In this document: one piece after another, positions 37,496 through 46,318 of the stretch
Position numbering within the stretch: the stretch's first letter is position 1
How the letters are laid out: each line of letters starts with the position of its first letter
Assembly: GCA_965220935.1 (NCBI GenBank)
Contig: OZ244857.1
Coordinates: 3,038,001-3,102,000 of the forward strand
DNA: 64,000 nucleotides
Reading direction: 5' to 3'
From: Bin80 sp965220935
GTDB taxonomy: Bacteria; Bacteroidota; Rhodothermia; Rhodothermales; Bin80
Made by a program: the position numbers and the translations under genes
Notes under the pieces: generated by a model
Told to the model about the DNA's origin: nothing
The model's database searches: none
What the model saw: the letters and a program-made list of their open reading frames with translations, nothing else

Positions 37496-37647
37496 TTTTT
37501 AGGAGGCGGTTTTGGAGCAGGGTTATATTTTTGTCCAGATCCAGATCCTTTCCTTGTTCGAGTAGGGTTGCTTGGCCGATCTGGCTTAGGCTGTTTCCCC
37601 TTCTTGTTATTTTGTTGTTTTGCAATTACCAAACAACTAAATAACAA
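37492..37647 (-). CDS. Small Lys/Pro-rich protein coupled to the SLATT-like gene
   Basis: 51 residues from a TTG start (37647); short hydrophobic N-terminus (LLFSCLVIA), then a basic Pro/Gly-rich tail (NKKGKQPKPDRPSNPTRTRK, ending PAPKPPPKK). Its TGA overlaps the ATG of the SLATT-like gene. The start lies 17 bp from the right transposon end. It could be a leader for translational coupling or a small membrane-associated partner. Confidence 0.35.
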   Translation of the reverse strand: MLFSCLVIAKQQNNKKGKQPKPDRPSNPTRTRKGSGSGQKYNPAPKPPPKK

Positions 37648-37693
37648 TTAAATCCATTTACCGAAAGTTTGGTTACTCACGTATATAATTCCC

Positions 37694-38187
37694 ATACATT
37701 ACATCATGATTACTCTCGGCCATGGCTAACTACTCACATTCAAAGAGGGGAAATGATCGGTCTGAGGCTTCCAAGACCTGCCTCCGTCAGTGGTTTTCCA
37801 CAATCCACCCGATACAGAACCTGCCCATATGGTCTCAAGCGTTGGGTCATCAGGATCAACAATCAGTGCTCGCGTTCGGCCTCCTACATTTCCAGGACCG
37901 CGCTCAACCCAATTAAGTGGTTTAGAAGTTTTAGCCTGACTTAATGCCTTATTGAATTCTATGACTTGGTAGCCAATCGGGTACTCATTGCCACCATTGA
38001 TAGGTTGCCGAATAAGACGGTGGTATTCGGCATATTTATCGGGGTTGCCTTCCTCATTATCAAACAATTCATCCTCAGGAAGATGAGGTTTGTTATTAGA
38101 TACAGACCAGATGGCAATCATTAGAAGGAAAATCACACCAGCCGCAATTGCGATGTGAATTGAACCCCGATTATTGAACATCACCAA
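37694..38187 (-). pseudogene. Giant BNR/LRR surface protein, N-terminal segment
   Basis: Start of the interrupted gene at ATG 38187. A signal anchor (IHIAIAAGVIFLLMIAIWSV) is followed by WVERGPGNVGGRTRALIVDP and GSVSGGLWKTTDGGRSWKPQ, the typical opening of type IX secreted BNR/sortilin-like proteins. A one-base loss near 37735 shifts the frame (SS, then LAMAESNHDVMY in another frame) before the transposon at 37693. Without the insertions the coding length would be about 4.35 kb. Confidence 0.82.
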
Positions 38188-38263
38188 AAACTACCAAACA
38201 AATCTAATGCGGAAGTTCAAAAACCATCATCCGGCGATAACAATAAAACCACAGACGATGGCG

Positions 38264-38773
38264 TTATCTAATGATAGACTGAAACGATGATGAAACAGGA
38301 TTTTCGGAGTGGGAATCAGGACTCTCAGGGCCGTCGTCAGTGGTATGATCCGTCCCACAGAATTGATCAAATGCGCGAACTAAATCAACGGCAATCGCCT
38401 CAGCACTGCGCCCCTCAATATGTCGGCGTTCAATCACATAAACCACATCTCCACCTTTGATGAGTGCCATAAATGGAGATGAAGGAGGAATTCCGACTAG
38501 ATGATGACGTGCAGTAGCCGTTGCATCAAGATCCTGTCCAGCAAATACCGTAACAATCTTGTCTGGCAGAGTCTTATTTTGTATTGCTAACCCAACCGCT
38601 GGCCGAGCCATCCCTGCAGCACATCCGCACACAGAATTAATTACCAAAAGCATGGTCTGATCCGACGACATATTGAATGCATCAGTGACTGCCTCAGACG
38701 AGCGCAGTTCCTCAACCCCCAACCGCGTGAGTTCCTCGCGCATGGGTGTTACAAGATGTTCTGGGTAAGGCAT
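38264..38773 (-). CDS. Bacilliredoxin, BrxA/BrxB family
   Basis: 169 residues, cytosolic thiol-disulfide protein of the YphP/YqiW family, which removes bacillithiol or similar thiols from proteins. The active-site CGC occurs in VINSVCGCAAGMARP (about residues 50-54) and the family pattern YPEHLVTPMREEL opens the protein. The C-terminal 25 residues are an unstructured extension. It is convergent with nothing and lies divergent from the NlpC/P60-like lipoprotein. Confidence 0.9.
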   Translation of the reverse strand: MPYPEHLVTPMREELTRLGVEELRSSEAVTDAFNMSSDQTMLLVINSVCGCAAGMARPAVGLAIQNKTLPDKIVTVFAGQDLDATATARHHLVGIPPSSPFMALIKGGDVVYVIERRHIEGRSAEAIAVDLVRAFDQFCGTDHTTDDGPESPDSHSENPVSSSFQSIIR

Positions 38774-38882
38774 AGAGATAATAAAATGGACCGTAAATTT
38801 ATTATATTTGTACTAACTGTCACACAGTGATGTTCCCACAGAAGATCCTGTGATTTTAGTTGTAAATGTAGCAAGGTATTCT

Positions 38883-39452
38883 ATGCGTAAAAACTTCATT
38901 CTTTTGTGTCTTATTCTTTTTGCTGGCTGCAGTCAATCACAGCGGCTTGAAACATCTTCATCTCAAGTTACATTGTCTTCAACCACTTCTATAATCCCAT
39001 CGGCAGCAACGGAATCTGAATTGCGTACCTTTGCCTCTCAATGGCAGGGAGTACCGCATCTCAATGGAGGCGATTCAAGATCTGGAATTGACGCGCCAGG
39101 ACTTGTGATGGTGGCGTTTGATCAGGTGCTTGGAATCTCTCTTCCTCATTCAACTCCTCGCCAGCTTGGATTTGGTCAAGAAGTTGAATTTCAATCCCTA
39201 AGGCCAGGTGATCTTATATTTTTTCGCCCCACAAGTATGCCGCGCCATGTTGGAATCTATCTTGGTTCAGAAGAATTTCTACATTCATGGCCTGAAAATG
39301 GTGTGTCTATCGCTCGCTTAGATGACTCATTCTGGACAGGAGCATTTTGGGCTGGAAGGCGTATACTGGGAACACAACCTACGGGGGCGGCTCCCGATTC
39401 GTCCTCTCAGAAGCCTGCTGACCGCCCCACCAAACGGCGGGTAGGATGGTAA
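38883..39452 (+). CDS. NlpC/P60-like lipoprotein without catalytic cysteine
   Basis: About 189 residues from ATG 38883, chosen because it gives a short lipoprotein signal (LILFAGC). The NlpC/P60 fold is recognisable: WQGVPHLNGGDSRSGIDAPG, LRPGDLIFFRP, PRHVGIYLGSEEFLHSW, WAGRRIL. The usual catalytic GxDCSG reads GIDAPG, so the nucleophilic Cys is Ala, while the His of RHVGIY remains. It is probably a non-hydrolytic peptidoglycan-binding or regulatory protein. greA starts 22 bp downstream. Confidence 0.8.
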   Translation: MRKNFILLCLILFAGCSQSQRLETSSSQVTLSSTTSIIPSAATESELRTFASQWQGVPHLNGGDSRSGIDAPGLVMVAFDQVLGISLPHSTPRQLGFGQEVEFQSLRPGDLIFFRPTSMPRHVGIYLGSEEFLHSWPENGVSIARLDDSFWTGAFWAGRRILGTQPTGAAPDSSSQKPADRPTKRRVGW

Positions 39453-39474
39453 TTCGCTCCTAATTCCTGAATTA

Positions 39475-39954
39475 ATGCCTGTATATCTTACTGAAAAAGC
39501 CTTAGAAAAACTCAAGTCAGATCTCCACCATGCTCGGACAGTTGAGCGAAAGCGGATCTCTAATGAAATCGCCGAAGCACGAGCACATGGCGACCTGTCA
39601 GAAAATGCCGAATATGACGCGGCCAAAGAGGCGCAGGGGAAACTTGAGGCACAGATTGCACAAATGGAAAATACTCTCGCCGAAGCCCGTGTCTTAGATG
39701 AAGATGCTGTGGATACATCAACGGCCAGAATCCTATCAACCGTCCGTTATCTAAATTCAAAAACTGGTGCTGAAAAAGCCGTGACTCTGGTGTCTGCCCC
39801 AGAAGCAGATGTCTCTCTGGGTCGAATCCCGGTCACCAGCCCGATCGGAAAAGGGCTTCTCGGAACATCTGTTGGCGATGAGGTCACAATTGAAGTTCCG
39901 GCAGGAGAGTTACATCTGAAAATCCTTGAGATTACTCGTGACGGCCATGGTTGA
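39475..39954 (+). CDS. greA: Transcription elongation factor GreA
   Basis: 159 residues. N-terminal coiled coil with the family pattern MPVYLTEKALEKLKSDLHH, EIAEARAHGDLSENAEYDAA with the acidic tip, and a C-terminal FKBP-like domain (ARILSTVRYL, SPIGKGLLGTSVGDEVTIEV). It rescues backtracked RNA polymerase by stimulating transcript cleavage. Start ATG 39475. Confidence 0.95.
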   Translation: MPVYLTEKALEKLKSDLHHARTVERKRISNEIAEARAHGDLSENAEYDAAKEAQGKLEAQIAQMENTLAEARVLDEDAVDTSTARILSTVRYLNSKTGAEKAVTLVSAPEADVSLGRIPVTSPIGKGLLGTSVGDEVTIEVPAGELHLKILEITRDGHG

Positions 39955-39992
39955 TCTGCGCAGTCATACGCCCAACACAAGGGGCGCGTACC

Positions 39993-40196
39993 ATGGCAGA
40001 GGCCGAAGACGATATTTTGGAGAGACCCCTCAAAAAAGAGACGATAAGAAGCCGTAGCCGACCTGCTCAGAAAAGAATCTGCCTTATTTGTCTCGTCTGG
40101 TATGCTGGCAATCTATGCCTAAGGTCATTGTTGATCGCCAAAGTCATATTTTCTATCTATTCCACTTTACGATTGGATGGCCAAAAACGATGGTAG
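39993..40196 (+). CDS. Possible small protein
   Basis: 67 residues; only the first part (MAEAEDDILERPLKKETIRS) looks like a protein, and the rest is Leu/Ile/Cys-rich and may result from a frame slip. Could be a remnant. The remaining interval to 40357 holds nothing recognised. Confidence 0.2.
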   Translation: MAEAEDDILERPLKKETIRSRSRPAQKRICLICLVWYAGNLCLRSLLIAKVIFSIYSTLRLDGQKRW

Positions 40197-40357
40197 CCCA
40201 CCCTGGATTCACTGCATCATCACACTTTATGAGGAGTAATATAGCACACCTCATCTATAGTCGTACCCATATATTTCACAACACTCTGGATTTTGTGTGC
40301 AAATCGCATCTGAGTTCACACCTTTCCATGCGCGCGATAAAGTGCGTATCTAAATGA

Positions 40358-41797
40358 CTATCCGTCTGAAAACTCTCTATACCTTTGGGCATAGGCCGCT
40401 GCCTGATCACGGTTGTTGAGTCTCCTGTGAATGCTCACTAAGTGTTCAAGCAAAGTACGCTTTGACACCGAATCTAGCTGGTCCCATCCACGCTCCGCCA
40501 TTTCTGCAGCTTCTAAGGAGGCTTCTGGGTCGGTTCTTAATAGAATACTCCGTGTAAGTGAACTCAAAGGGGCACCACTGTATCCAGTCGCCTCTGACTG
40601 CAACAGATAAGCTATTGCATTACGTAACTCGCCATTACTTCGAAATTCAAGTGCCATAGTATAAGCCATGGTTCCGTAGTCCTCACGAATTCGATGAACC
40701 ATGGATTCCTCCATCAACTGCACATCTAGCCATGCTTGTTGGATTTCTTGAATTCCATCGGCAGAATGTCCCGCATTAAAGAGAGCGAGCGAAAGTTGAT
40801 GGCGCACATCAACCATGGCGTTCGGAGTCGTCACCTGCTCTATAAGATTGCGTAGACCAATGGCGGCACTATCTGGAGTATTGCTGGATAGGTTAATCAG
40901 ATGATCAAAACGTTTCCTGTTCACCAGTTGAGTATCCCAAGTCAACCATTCGCGCTCAGATTCAACATACTCCTGTTCCTCATTGGTGATGGAAAATGGA
41001 GTCGCTTCTTCAATCGCACTAAGGGCGAGAGCTCCTTGATTGGCCTCGGAAAATGCACGGCTAGCATTGGCCAAGTAAATAAATACTGTTGACGTATCTA
41101 CTTCAATTTCCGTGAGCGATAGCGCTGGCTCATCGCGTAGAAGGATGGAGGCACGGTGCCACCATGCTCCCGCATCAGACCATGACGAATCTGTCTCAAT
41201 GGATTCATAGGCCGAGGCAAGCAGGGACGCATAATCATGTCTTAGGGGATATAATTCTACCAGTCGAGTCACCGATTGAACCAGATCAGAAAAAGAACCT
41301 GCATCCATAAAATGCTGCGCTTGGATTTCATAGACGCGACTGAGCCAGTACAAGGCCTCCTCATCGTATGGATTTAAGTCCAATGCGCTTAGAAACAACT
41401 CTGCGGCTTCATGAAGTTCTTTTAACCCCATCTGGGGGTGCTGCAATGCTTCTGCTCCTTGATTAAATTGCTCAATTGACAGAGCTCTTTGTTCATCACT
41501 TACTTCAATGCTGTCAAATGGCGTTTCAAACTCGGAGATTAGACTATCTGCAATTTGTAGGAGTCGTCGCCCACCTTCTACAGCTTTACGTGTAGATTCA
41601 GATGTACGCGGATCAACGAGCATCCCCCGACTCTGATAGGCGATAGCCATGGCCGTGAAGACACTGTCTACGCCAGGAAGCGCGGGGATTTCCACCTCTT
41701 TTACTGGAGTGGATTCAACCACAAGCACCTCTTTATTTGAGCATCCAACCGCGAAGCAGATGGCGAAGATGGTCAGAATAAAACGGAATGTCATCAT
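40358..41797 (-). CDS. TPR-type lipoprotein of a Tol/Ton-like operon
   Basis: 479 residues with lipobox (AICFAVGC, Cys at about 19). Helical repeats resembling TPRs (FLSALDLNPYDEEALYWLSR, AYLLQSEATGYSGAPL). Its ATG overlaps the stop of the TonB-like gene by 4 bp, so it is the last gene of the ExbB-ExbD-ExbD-TonB-like operon. Probably an outer-membrane-anchored periplasmic scaffold. Confidence 0.75.
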   Translation of the reverse strand: MMTFRFILTIFAICFAVGCSNKEVLVVESTPVKEVEIPALPGVDSVFTAMAIAYQSRGMLVDPRTSESTRKAVEGGRRLLQIADSLISEFETPFDSIEVSDEQRALSIEQFNQGAEALQHPQMGLKELHEAAELFLSALDLNPYDEEALYWLSRVYEIQAQHFMDAGSFSDLVQSVTRLVELYPLRHDYASLLASAYESIETDSSWSDAGAWWHRASILLRDEPALSLTEIEVDTSTVFIYLANASRAFSEANQGALALSAIEEATPFSITNEEQEYVESEREWLTWDTQLVNRKRFDHLINLSSNTPDSAAIGLRNLIEQVTTPNAMVDVRHQLSLALFNAGHSADGIQEIQQAWLDVQLMEESMVHRIREDYGTMAYTMALEFRSNGELRNAIAYLLQSEATGYSGAPLSSLTRSILLRTDPEASLEAAEMAERGWDQLDSVSKRTLLEHLVSIHRRLNNRDQAAAYAQRYREFSDG

Positions 41798-42768
41798 GGA
41801 TAATTATTTGATGCGGTATTCCACCAATCGCTGAAGATCCTATAAAACATTTGAGATTCATCACTAGAAATCCGACGTTCCTGAGAAATAATCCGCGATA
41901 GTAGGAAATCTCCTTGTCGAGATACTTGCCCCACACGAAAACGGGACGCTTGGTCACGGGATCCACGATTAATGTAAAAGTACGATTGATCACCATCAAT
42001 CAATAATACATGCAACTGATTGTATCCAGATCGAACCACAATATAGATCTCAATGGGTTGATTGTCTACCATAATCGTATCCATACTAGTCCTATCTCCG
42101 CTTTCAAAATCCATATGCCGCTGTACAACGCTTGGAATATCTATGTGATGTTTAATGACCCATTGGACAATTTCTTTGGTTTGCTCGGACTCTGTGGACA
42201 GAGAGGAATCATCAAAAACACGAACATCTGGGCTATCGACCGTCTCTCGAACCTCTGGTATATCAGTTTCGGGTAAAGGCACATCCAAGGTATTGGTTTC
42301 TGGAAGTTCAAGCGATGGGTCAACCGTTGGCAAGACAGATTGAGAAGATAATCCGCGAGGGACACGCCGACGTATACCTAGTAACCCCGAATTGCGTTGA
42401 CGTGTTGACGGTCTCTGGGAATTAAGATCAGTCGCAAGAATTGATTTGGATTGAATCGCATCAGGTGTCACACGTGATCTTGTTAATGTGGGGCGATCTA
42501 AATCAATACGAACGGGATCAAGAGTGATTTCAGCCCGCTTCGGCATGGTAACGGCCGTCGGTGTGACGGTTGCGCTCGCTGGCTCTGATGAGGTTGCTGC
42601 CACTGGGGTTGGTGCGACCGTATTTGTGAAGGAGATAATACGTGTGGCATATTCATTGGGTGATATATCTGACCAAGCCGCCATGACATAGATCAACAGT
42701 AGCAAGAATGCGGTAATCAACAAGCCCCCTGCTCGATCAGTGATTAATCGTTTGTTGGTGATTTGCAT
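41794..42768 (-). CDS. TonB-like inner-membrane protein
   Basis: 324 residues. One N-terminal membrane helix (GLLITAFLLLLIYVMAAW), a long Pro/Thr/Ser-rich periplasmic spacer (about 50-200), and a folded C-terminal domain (QPIEIYIVVRSGYNQLHVLL, SYFYINRGSRDQASRFRVGQ). The layout, and the position after ExbB and two ExbD genes, indicate a TonB/TolA-like energy transducer, though the C-terminal domain is not a recognisable TonB_C. Confidence 0.6.
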   Translation of the reverse strand: MQITNKRLITDRAGGLLITAFLLLLIYVMAAWSDISPNEYATRIISFTNTVAPTPVAATSSEPASATVTPTAVTMPKRAEITLDPVRIDLDRPTLTRSRVTPDAIQSKSILATDLNSQRPSTRQRNSGLLGIRRRVPRGLSSQSVLPTVDPSLELPETNTLDVPLPETDIPEVRETVDSPDVRVFDDSSLSTESEQTKEIVQWVIKHHIDIPSVVQRHMDFESGDRTSMDTIMVDNQPIEIYIVVRSGYNQLHVLLIDGDQSYFYINRGSRDQASRFRVGQVSRQGDFLLSRIISQERRISSDESQMFYRIFSDWWNTASNNYP

Positions 42769-42856
42769 GACCAGTCGTTCAGCTATCCAATCTGTCTTGT
42801 GACATAGCTTAGTTGATCTCTACTAAATTTTATGTAGACAATGGCGAGTAAAAATT

Positions 42857-43240
42857 TCATGAGCCACCCCCAGCCACACATGGCACATTGACCCGGGCAC
42901 ATGTATCCAATGCATTAACCAGTCGCTGTACCCGTACCCCTTCACTGGGTATGACGAGCACATTGCTGATGGATGGTTTGAATGTTTCAAAACACTGGAT
43001 CAGTTGGTCTAATGGTTCAGCGCCACTGCACTGCTCCCCTTGTGTGTTACTCAGTGACCATGACATTGGCATCAGAGATAAACTCCATGTTTCTTGAGAT
43101 GATGCCTCCTCGGATTGGTTTGGATCGCCGTGTGGCAGTCCAACCTCCAACTCAATTGACAAATCAGCCTCTAAGAGAAATGCCATCAATAAAAGCAGGG
43201 TGAGATCCAAGAATCGGATCATCATACGTGTATTTCGCAT
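42857..43240 (-). CDS. ExbD/TolR-like protein, divergent
   Basis: 127 residues. N-terminal membrane helix with the conserved Asp (RFLDLTLLLLMAFLLEA), then a periplasmic domain with four cysteines (QCSGAEPLDQLIQCFETF, DTCARVNVPCVAGGGS) that could form disulfides. Directly follows the other exbD-like gene. The Asp should carry proton flow with ExbB. Confidence 0.72.
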   Translation of the reverse strand: MRNTRMMIRFLDLTLLLLMAFLLEADLSIELEVGLPHGDPNQSEEASSQETWSLSLMPMSWSLSNTQGEQCSGAEPLDQLIQCFETFKPSISNVLVIPSEGVRVQRLVNALDTCARVNVPCVAGGGS

Positions 43241-43603
43241 CTACCTCACTGCTCTGTGCTCTACAATAAAGACGGCTGGTCTTCCTGCATTCTCTAACAC
43301 ATGATGGATGTTCATCAAGCGAAGTGCATCGGCATTGGCATCTACTCGGAGTTCAACGGGGCGTTGTAGAGTTGTACTAATCTGAGCAAGCCGTTGAGCA
43401 TCCACCAGTCCAGCCCCCTCTACATACAAATCTCCCTGTGAAGAGATCGCCGCTCTGATTGTAGTAGGTAGCCCCCCTTGATCAGTCAAATCAAGGCTTA
43501 TCGGTAGATCAACTTCATATTCATTGATCTTAACCACAGCTAAAAGGCTTAAAAGCAACAAGAGTGTAAGGTCAATCAATCTGACCACAAAGGTTGCCTG
43601 CAT
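43241..43603 (-). CDS. ExbD/TolR-like protein
   Basis: 120 residues. Single membrane helix with the conserved Asp (VVRLIDLTLLLLLSLLAVV), then a small periplasmic ExbD domain (LYVEGAGLVDAQRLAQIS, LRVDANADALRLMNIHHVLE). Starts 6 bp after the ExbB-like gene. Two ExbD paralogues in tandem are common in Bacteroidota energy-transducing complexes. Confidence 0.82.
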   Translation of the reverse strand: MQATFVVRLIDLTLLLLLSLLAVVKINEYEVDLPISLDLTDQGGLPTTIRAAISSQGDLYVEGAGLVDAQRLAQISTTLQRPVELRVDANADALRLMNIHHVLENAGRPAVFIVEHRAVR

Positions 43604-43609
43604 GATTGA

Positions 43610-44359
43610 TTATTCCGAGGGTTTTTGTGAGCTTTCTAATTCGTTATGCTCAATCACCGTGGAGGTATGTTTGAGGTGACTCAAGCGTGCACACAAATCT
43701 TCACCCCACTGCCGTCCATGTGTGAACTCTCTACTGGCATAACGTGAAACAAAGGTTTCAGCGGTTTCAAGAACAAGGCTTGCTGCAACCCCTAATAATG
43801 TTGACACTAACGCAAGGGAAATTCCGACATATACCGAATTTGGATCGGTTCCAGCGGCTGCAAAACTTGAATACATTCCAACCAGCGTTCCCGCTAGCCC
43901 TAGTCCTCCGGCAGCACTGCTGCAGTACGTCACAAGTTTATTGGTAAGTTGAATTGATTCCTGCTGGGTTTGAATTGTGACGGCGACGCTCTTCAAGAGA
44001 GATCCGTGATCTGACGTGAATTTGGCTCTCAATGTGATCCCTCGAAGAAGTGAGTGATAGATGCTTTGGCCTGGTTTATCGGCTATCTTTCGGATGTCAT
44101 CTGCTTTCATTGATTCAATATCCATCGCACGTAGCTCTTTGCTTTGGCGGTTATCGTTGAACACGCGCACCAACATATTCATAAGTGCACCAAGCCCTAA
44201 CACAAACACAAACAAAATTGGCCATTCAAATCCACCCGCCAGCCCGATGAGGTCAAGGAGGTTCTGCCCACCATCAGAGGATTGCGTAACCACCATAGAG
44301 AGGGAATCATTGGCGGTGCTGTCTGCGTACTGATTCATAAAATTGGTAAATTTTTGCAT
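43610..44359 (-). CDS. MotA/TolQ/ExbB-type proton channel protein
   Basis: 249 residues, first gene of the operon. Helix near the N-terminus (GGFEWPILFVFVLGLGALMN), cytoplasmic loop, then two helices in the conserved pattern LVTYCSSAAGGLGLAGTLVG and GISLALVSTLLGVAASLVLE. Forms the proton channel with ExbD. The 230-bp interval 44360-44589 upstream separates it from a divergent secreted protein and must hold both promoters; I see no clear box. Confidence 0.88.
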   Translation of the reverse strand: MQKFTNFMNQYADSTANDSLSMVVTQSSDGGQNLLDLIGLAGGFEWPILFVFVLGLGALMNMLVRVFNDNRQSKELRAMDIESMKADDIRKIADKPGQSIYHSLLRGITLRAKFTSDHGSLLKSVAVTIQTQQESIQLTNKLVTYCSSAAGGLGLAGTLVGMYSSFAAAGTDPNSVYVGISLALVSTLLGVAASLVLETAETFVSRYASREFTHGRQWGEDLCARLSHLKHTSTVIEHNELESSQKPSE

Positions 44360-44589
44360 TTATACTATATGCCCTGTATCTGGTTTCAAGAAATTAAAGG
44401 GTTCTCTTCGAAAGTTACACATATCCCCATTGTCCGAAGCGTCATGATTCTTGTGAAATCCTGCTATGACCTGTACAACAGGCGCTAACGTTCTCCCTAT
44501 TCTACACGCCGTCATCAAATCCTGGTGTAATACAAACAAGATGCCTCGTAATATGTTAGATATGTAGATCATTCATTAATCGTTGACTC

Positions 44590-45093
44590 ATGAATCTCTT
44601 CTGTGTTGCCAATCTCCTGCTTCTCATCGTGTTATGTCCTGCATTATCAGCACTGGCTCAAAACTGTGAAACCTTGCAGAGGACTACAGGTGGAAGCTGC
44701 GAATTTTCTCATAAAGTGGCGGTTAAACAACCAATTAAAGATGACTGTGATCCGACTATTACTGCTGGCGACGACATGGTATGGAAGAATATCGTGGCTG
44801 GAAATGGAGTTCCTCTTAGCACAGATGAATCCGTTAATCCAACCAAATATACCACATTTACGGGAGGTATTGTGGATCATCCTGTCTGTAAATCATGTAT
44901 GATGGAGATTAAAGATGTTAGTCAAGATGGCACCCCAAATGCCCCACAATTCGTCATTTCAAGTGGACAGAATATTACAGGATTTAAGGGCACCAGAAGC
45001 ATGACGATTGGTGGGCGATTCACAGGTGGGGCTCAGGCATCCTCTGGTGCCTATACAGCGAGGATATCTGTGACCTTGTCGTGTGGTTCGTAA
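44590..45093 (+). CDS. Secreted fimbrial-subunit-like protein
   Basis: 167 residues. Signal peptide ending ALSALAQ, three to four cysteines, and a C-terminal strand SGAYTARISVTLSCGS like the end of DUF4402-type subunits across the locus. It stands on the opposite strand, converging on the other subunit genes, with 5 bp between stops. Probably a minor pilin or tip component. Confidence 0.55.
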   Translation: MNLFCVANLLLLIVLCPALSALAQNCETLQRTTGGSCEFSHKVAVKQPIKDDCDPTITAGDDMVWKNIVAGNGVPLSTDESVNPTKYTTFTGGIVDHPVCKSCMMEIKDVSQDGTPNAPQFVISSGQNITGFKGTRSMTIGGRFTGGAQASSGAYTARISVTLSCGS

Positions 45094-45098
45094 GTCGC

Positions 45099-45989
45099 CT
45101 ACATAGTGCATGACCCCGTCAGGCTAACGACCGCTTTCAATGTATCTGCACTAGTGAGTAAGTGGCTTGGAATGGGCCCCCTTGAGAATTTGACCTGAGA
45201 TCCATAAAGCCATTCAACTTTGAGTTCAGGTATATTCGTGCTGAGGATTTGATGGCTCAGGCGCGTGGGCATCAGAAGTGGGTCTCCGCCTCTGCCATCG
45301 CCAGCGTCGTAGATGACGGCTACATTGATGGTTGTTGCGGCGCCTGAAGGGTCTCCCTGTGTGAGGGAGACCTCAGGAAATATGGCCTCATTCTCCCCTC
45401 TCAACATACAACTCACCTGTTTCTTTTTCACATCAAGGGATATAGGCATATCAAACTCCCACTTTTTCTCAATACCCATGACGGTCACGGGTATGGTACC
45501 TGTGTATGTGCCATGCACCAAAGCATCTACGGGATCCACGCTTCCGCCAAATGCCCAGCGCAGGTAATCGCCTGGGTCTTCAAGTATGGTCCGGCACTCA
45601 ATACCTGGCTCATCTGCCGTTCGCCGCTTTCCGTTCTTATCGGTGATGATGCATCTAACAAATGGAGTAAATATAATATCTTCGGACGGCCCAACTAAGC
45701 CAATGACCGCAGGGATCGTTGTGGTGTAGCGCGTGTCAAGAGGCAGCTGGCTGTCATTCCATAATGCCTTCCCGCACGCCGCACGCTGGTCGGCAGGATC
45801 GCACACCAACGCGTCCTCCGGGGCCGTATAAGGAGACGTAAACTGTAAATGCTCTTGGGGAAAATAATTGATCACAACCCCCTGCGTGACTAGTACAGGC
45901 GATTTATGCTCCTCGGGCTGGGCCATTGATGGGGGCACTAAATTGGATAGTGTGCAATACAATCCTACGATAAGGAAACTAGTCCGCAT
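45099..45989 (-). CDS. Secreted fimbrial-locus protein
   Basis: 296 residues. Signal peptide ending PPSMAQ; beta-rich, with cysteines (LVCDPADQRAACGKALW, VRCIITD, ECRTIL, VSCMLRG) and a C-terminal strand ADTLKAVVSLTGSCTM like a pilin donor strand. Last reverse-strand gene of the fimbrial locus. It could be a base subunit. No family recognised. Confidence 0.55.
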   Translation of the reverse strand: MRTSFLIVGLYCTLSNLVPPSMAQPEEHKSPVLVTQGVVINYFPQEHLQFTSPYTAPEDALVCDPADQRAACGKALWNDSQLPLDTRYTTTIPAVIGLVGPSEDIIFTPFVRCIITDKNGKRRTADEPGIECRTILEDPGDYLRWAFGGSVDPVDALVHGTYTGTIPVTVMGIEKKWEFDMPISLDVKKKQVSCMLRGENEAIFPEVSLTQGDPSGAATTINVAVIYDAGDGRGGDPLLMPTRLSHQILSTNIPELKVEWLYGSQVKFSRGPIPSHLLTSADTLKAVVSLTGSCTM

Positions 45990-46318
45990 ATAATAACCAT
46001 TAATTTGATGAGTAAGTCCTCAACTTTGAACTGAGTCAGAATAATTTCTGGCGAACACCCGCCCACTCGTCATACGCTTATTGAACCCTACATGATGATA
46101 CCGAAAACTCATACATGAAATCCATTGTAGACTCAACCGAGTGCAATTCAGCTTCTGTGTTCCATATGCAGCTCTCTCTGTCACTTGATGATTCCTCTGG
46201 ATCATTGCAAGTTGGCCAGAATTAGAAATGATAATGACCCACAGACTATTCGCAGACAAGAATGCTGAATTTTCTGATCTGACTAGCAAATCTGTATGAC
46301 TTGACAGCATAATTTTAA

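Larger units (their letters stand above)
33199..37693. mobile_element. IS1595-type transposon with restriction-modification and SLATT-like cargo
   Basis: 4495 bp. Left and right ends share a 29-bp inverted repeat (begins GGAATTATATACGTGAGTAA, continues CCAAACTTT; the right copy has one more outer G). Flanked by the 8-bp direct repeat ATACATTA (33191-33198 and 37694-37701). Deleting it joins HDVMY to LGTGGSAW in the host gene. All genes are on the reverse strand, in order: small basic ORF, 2-TM SLATT-like protein, transposase, DNA methyltransferase, TdeIII-like nuclease, small AT-hook-like ORF. IS1595 elements with passenger genes are known; this cargo is, to my knowledge, not a standard one. 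Confidence 0.9.

Noticed and set aside
46020..46310. 96-codon reverse frame in the fimbrial locus
   Set aside because: No signal peptide, unusual composition and no family pattern; probably chance.
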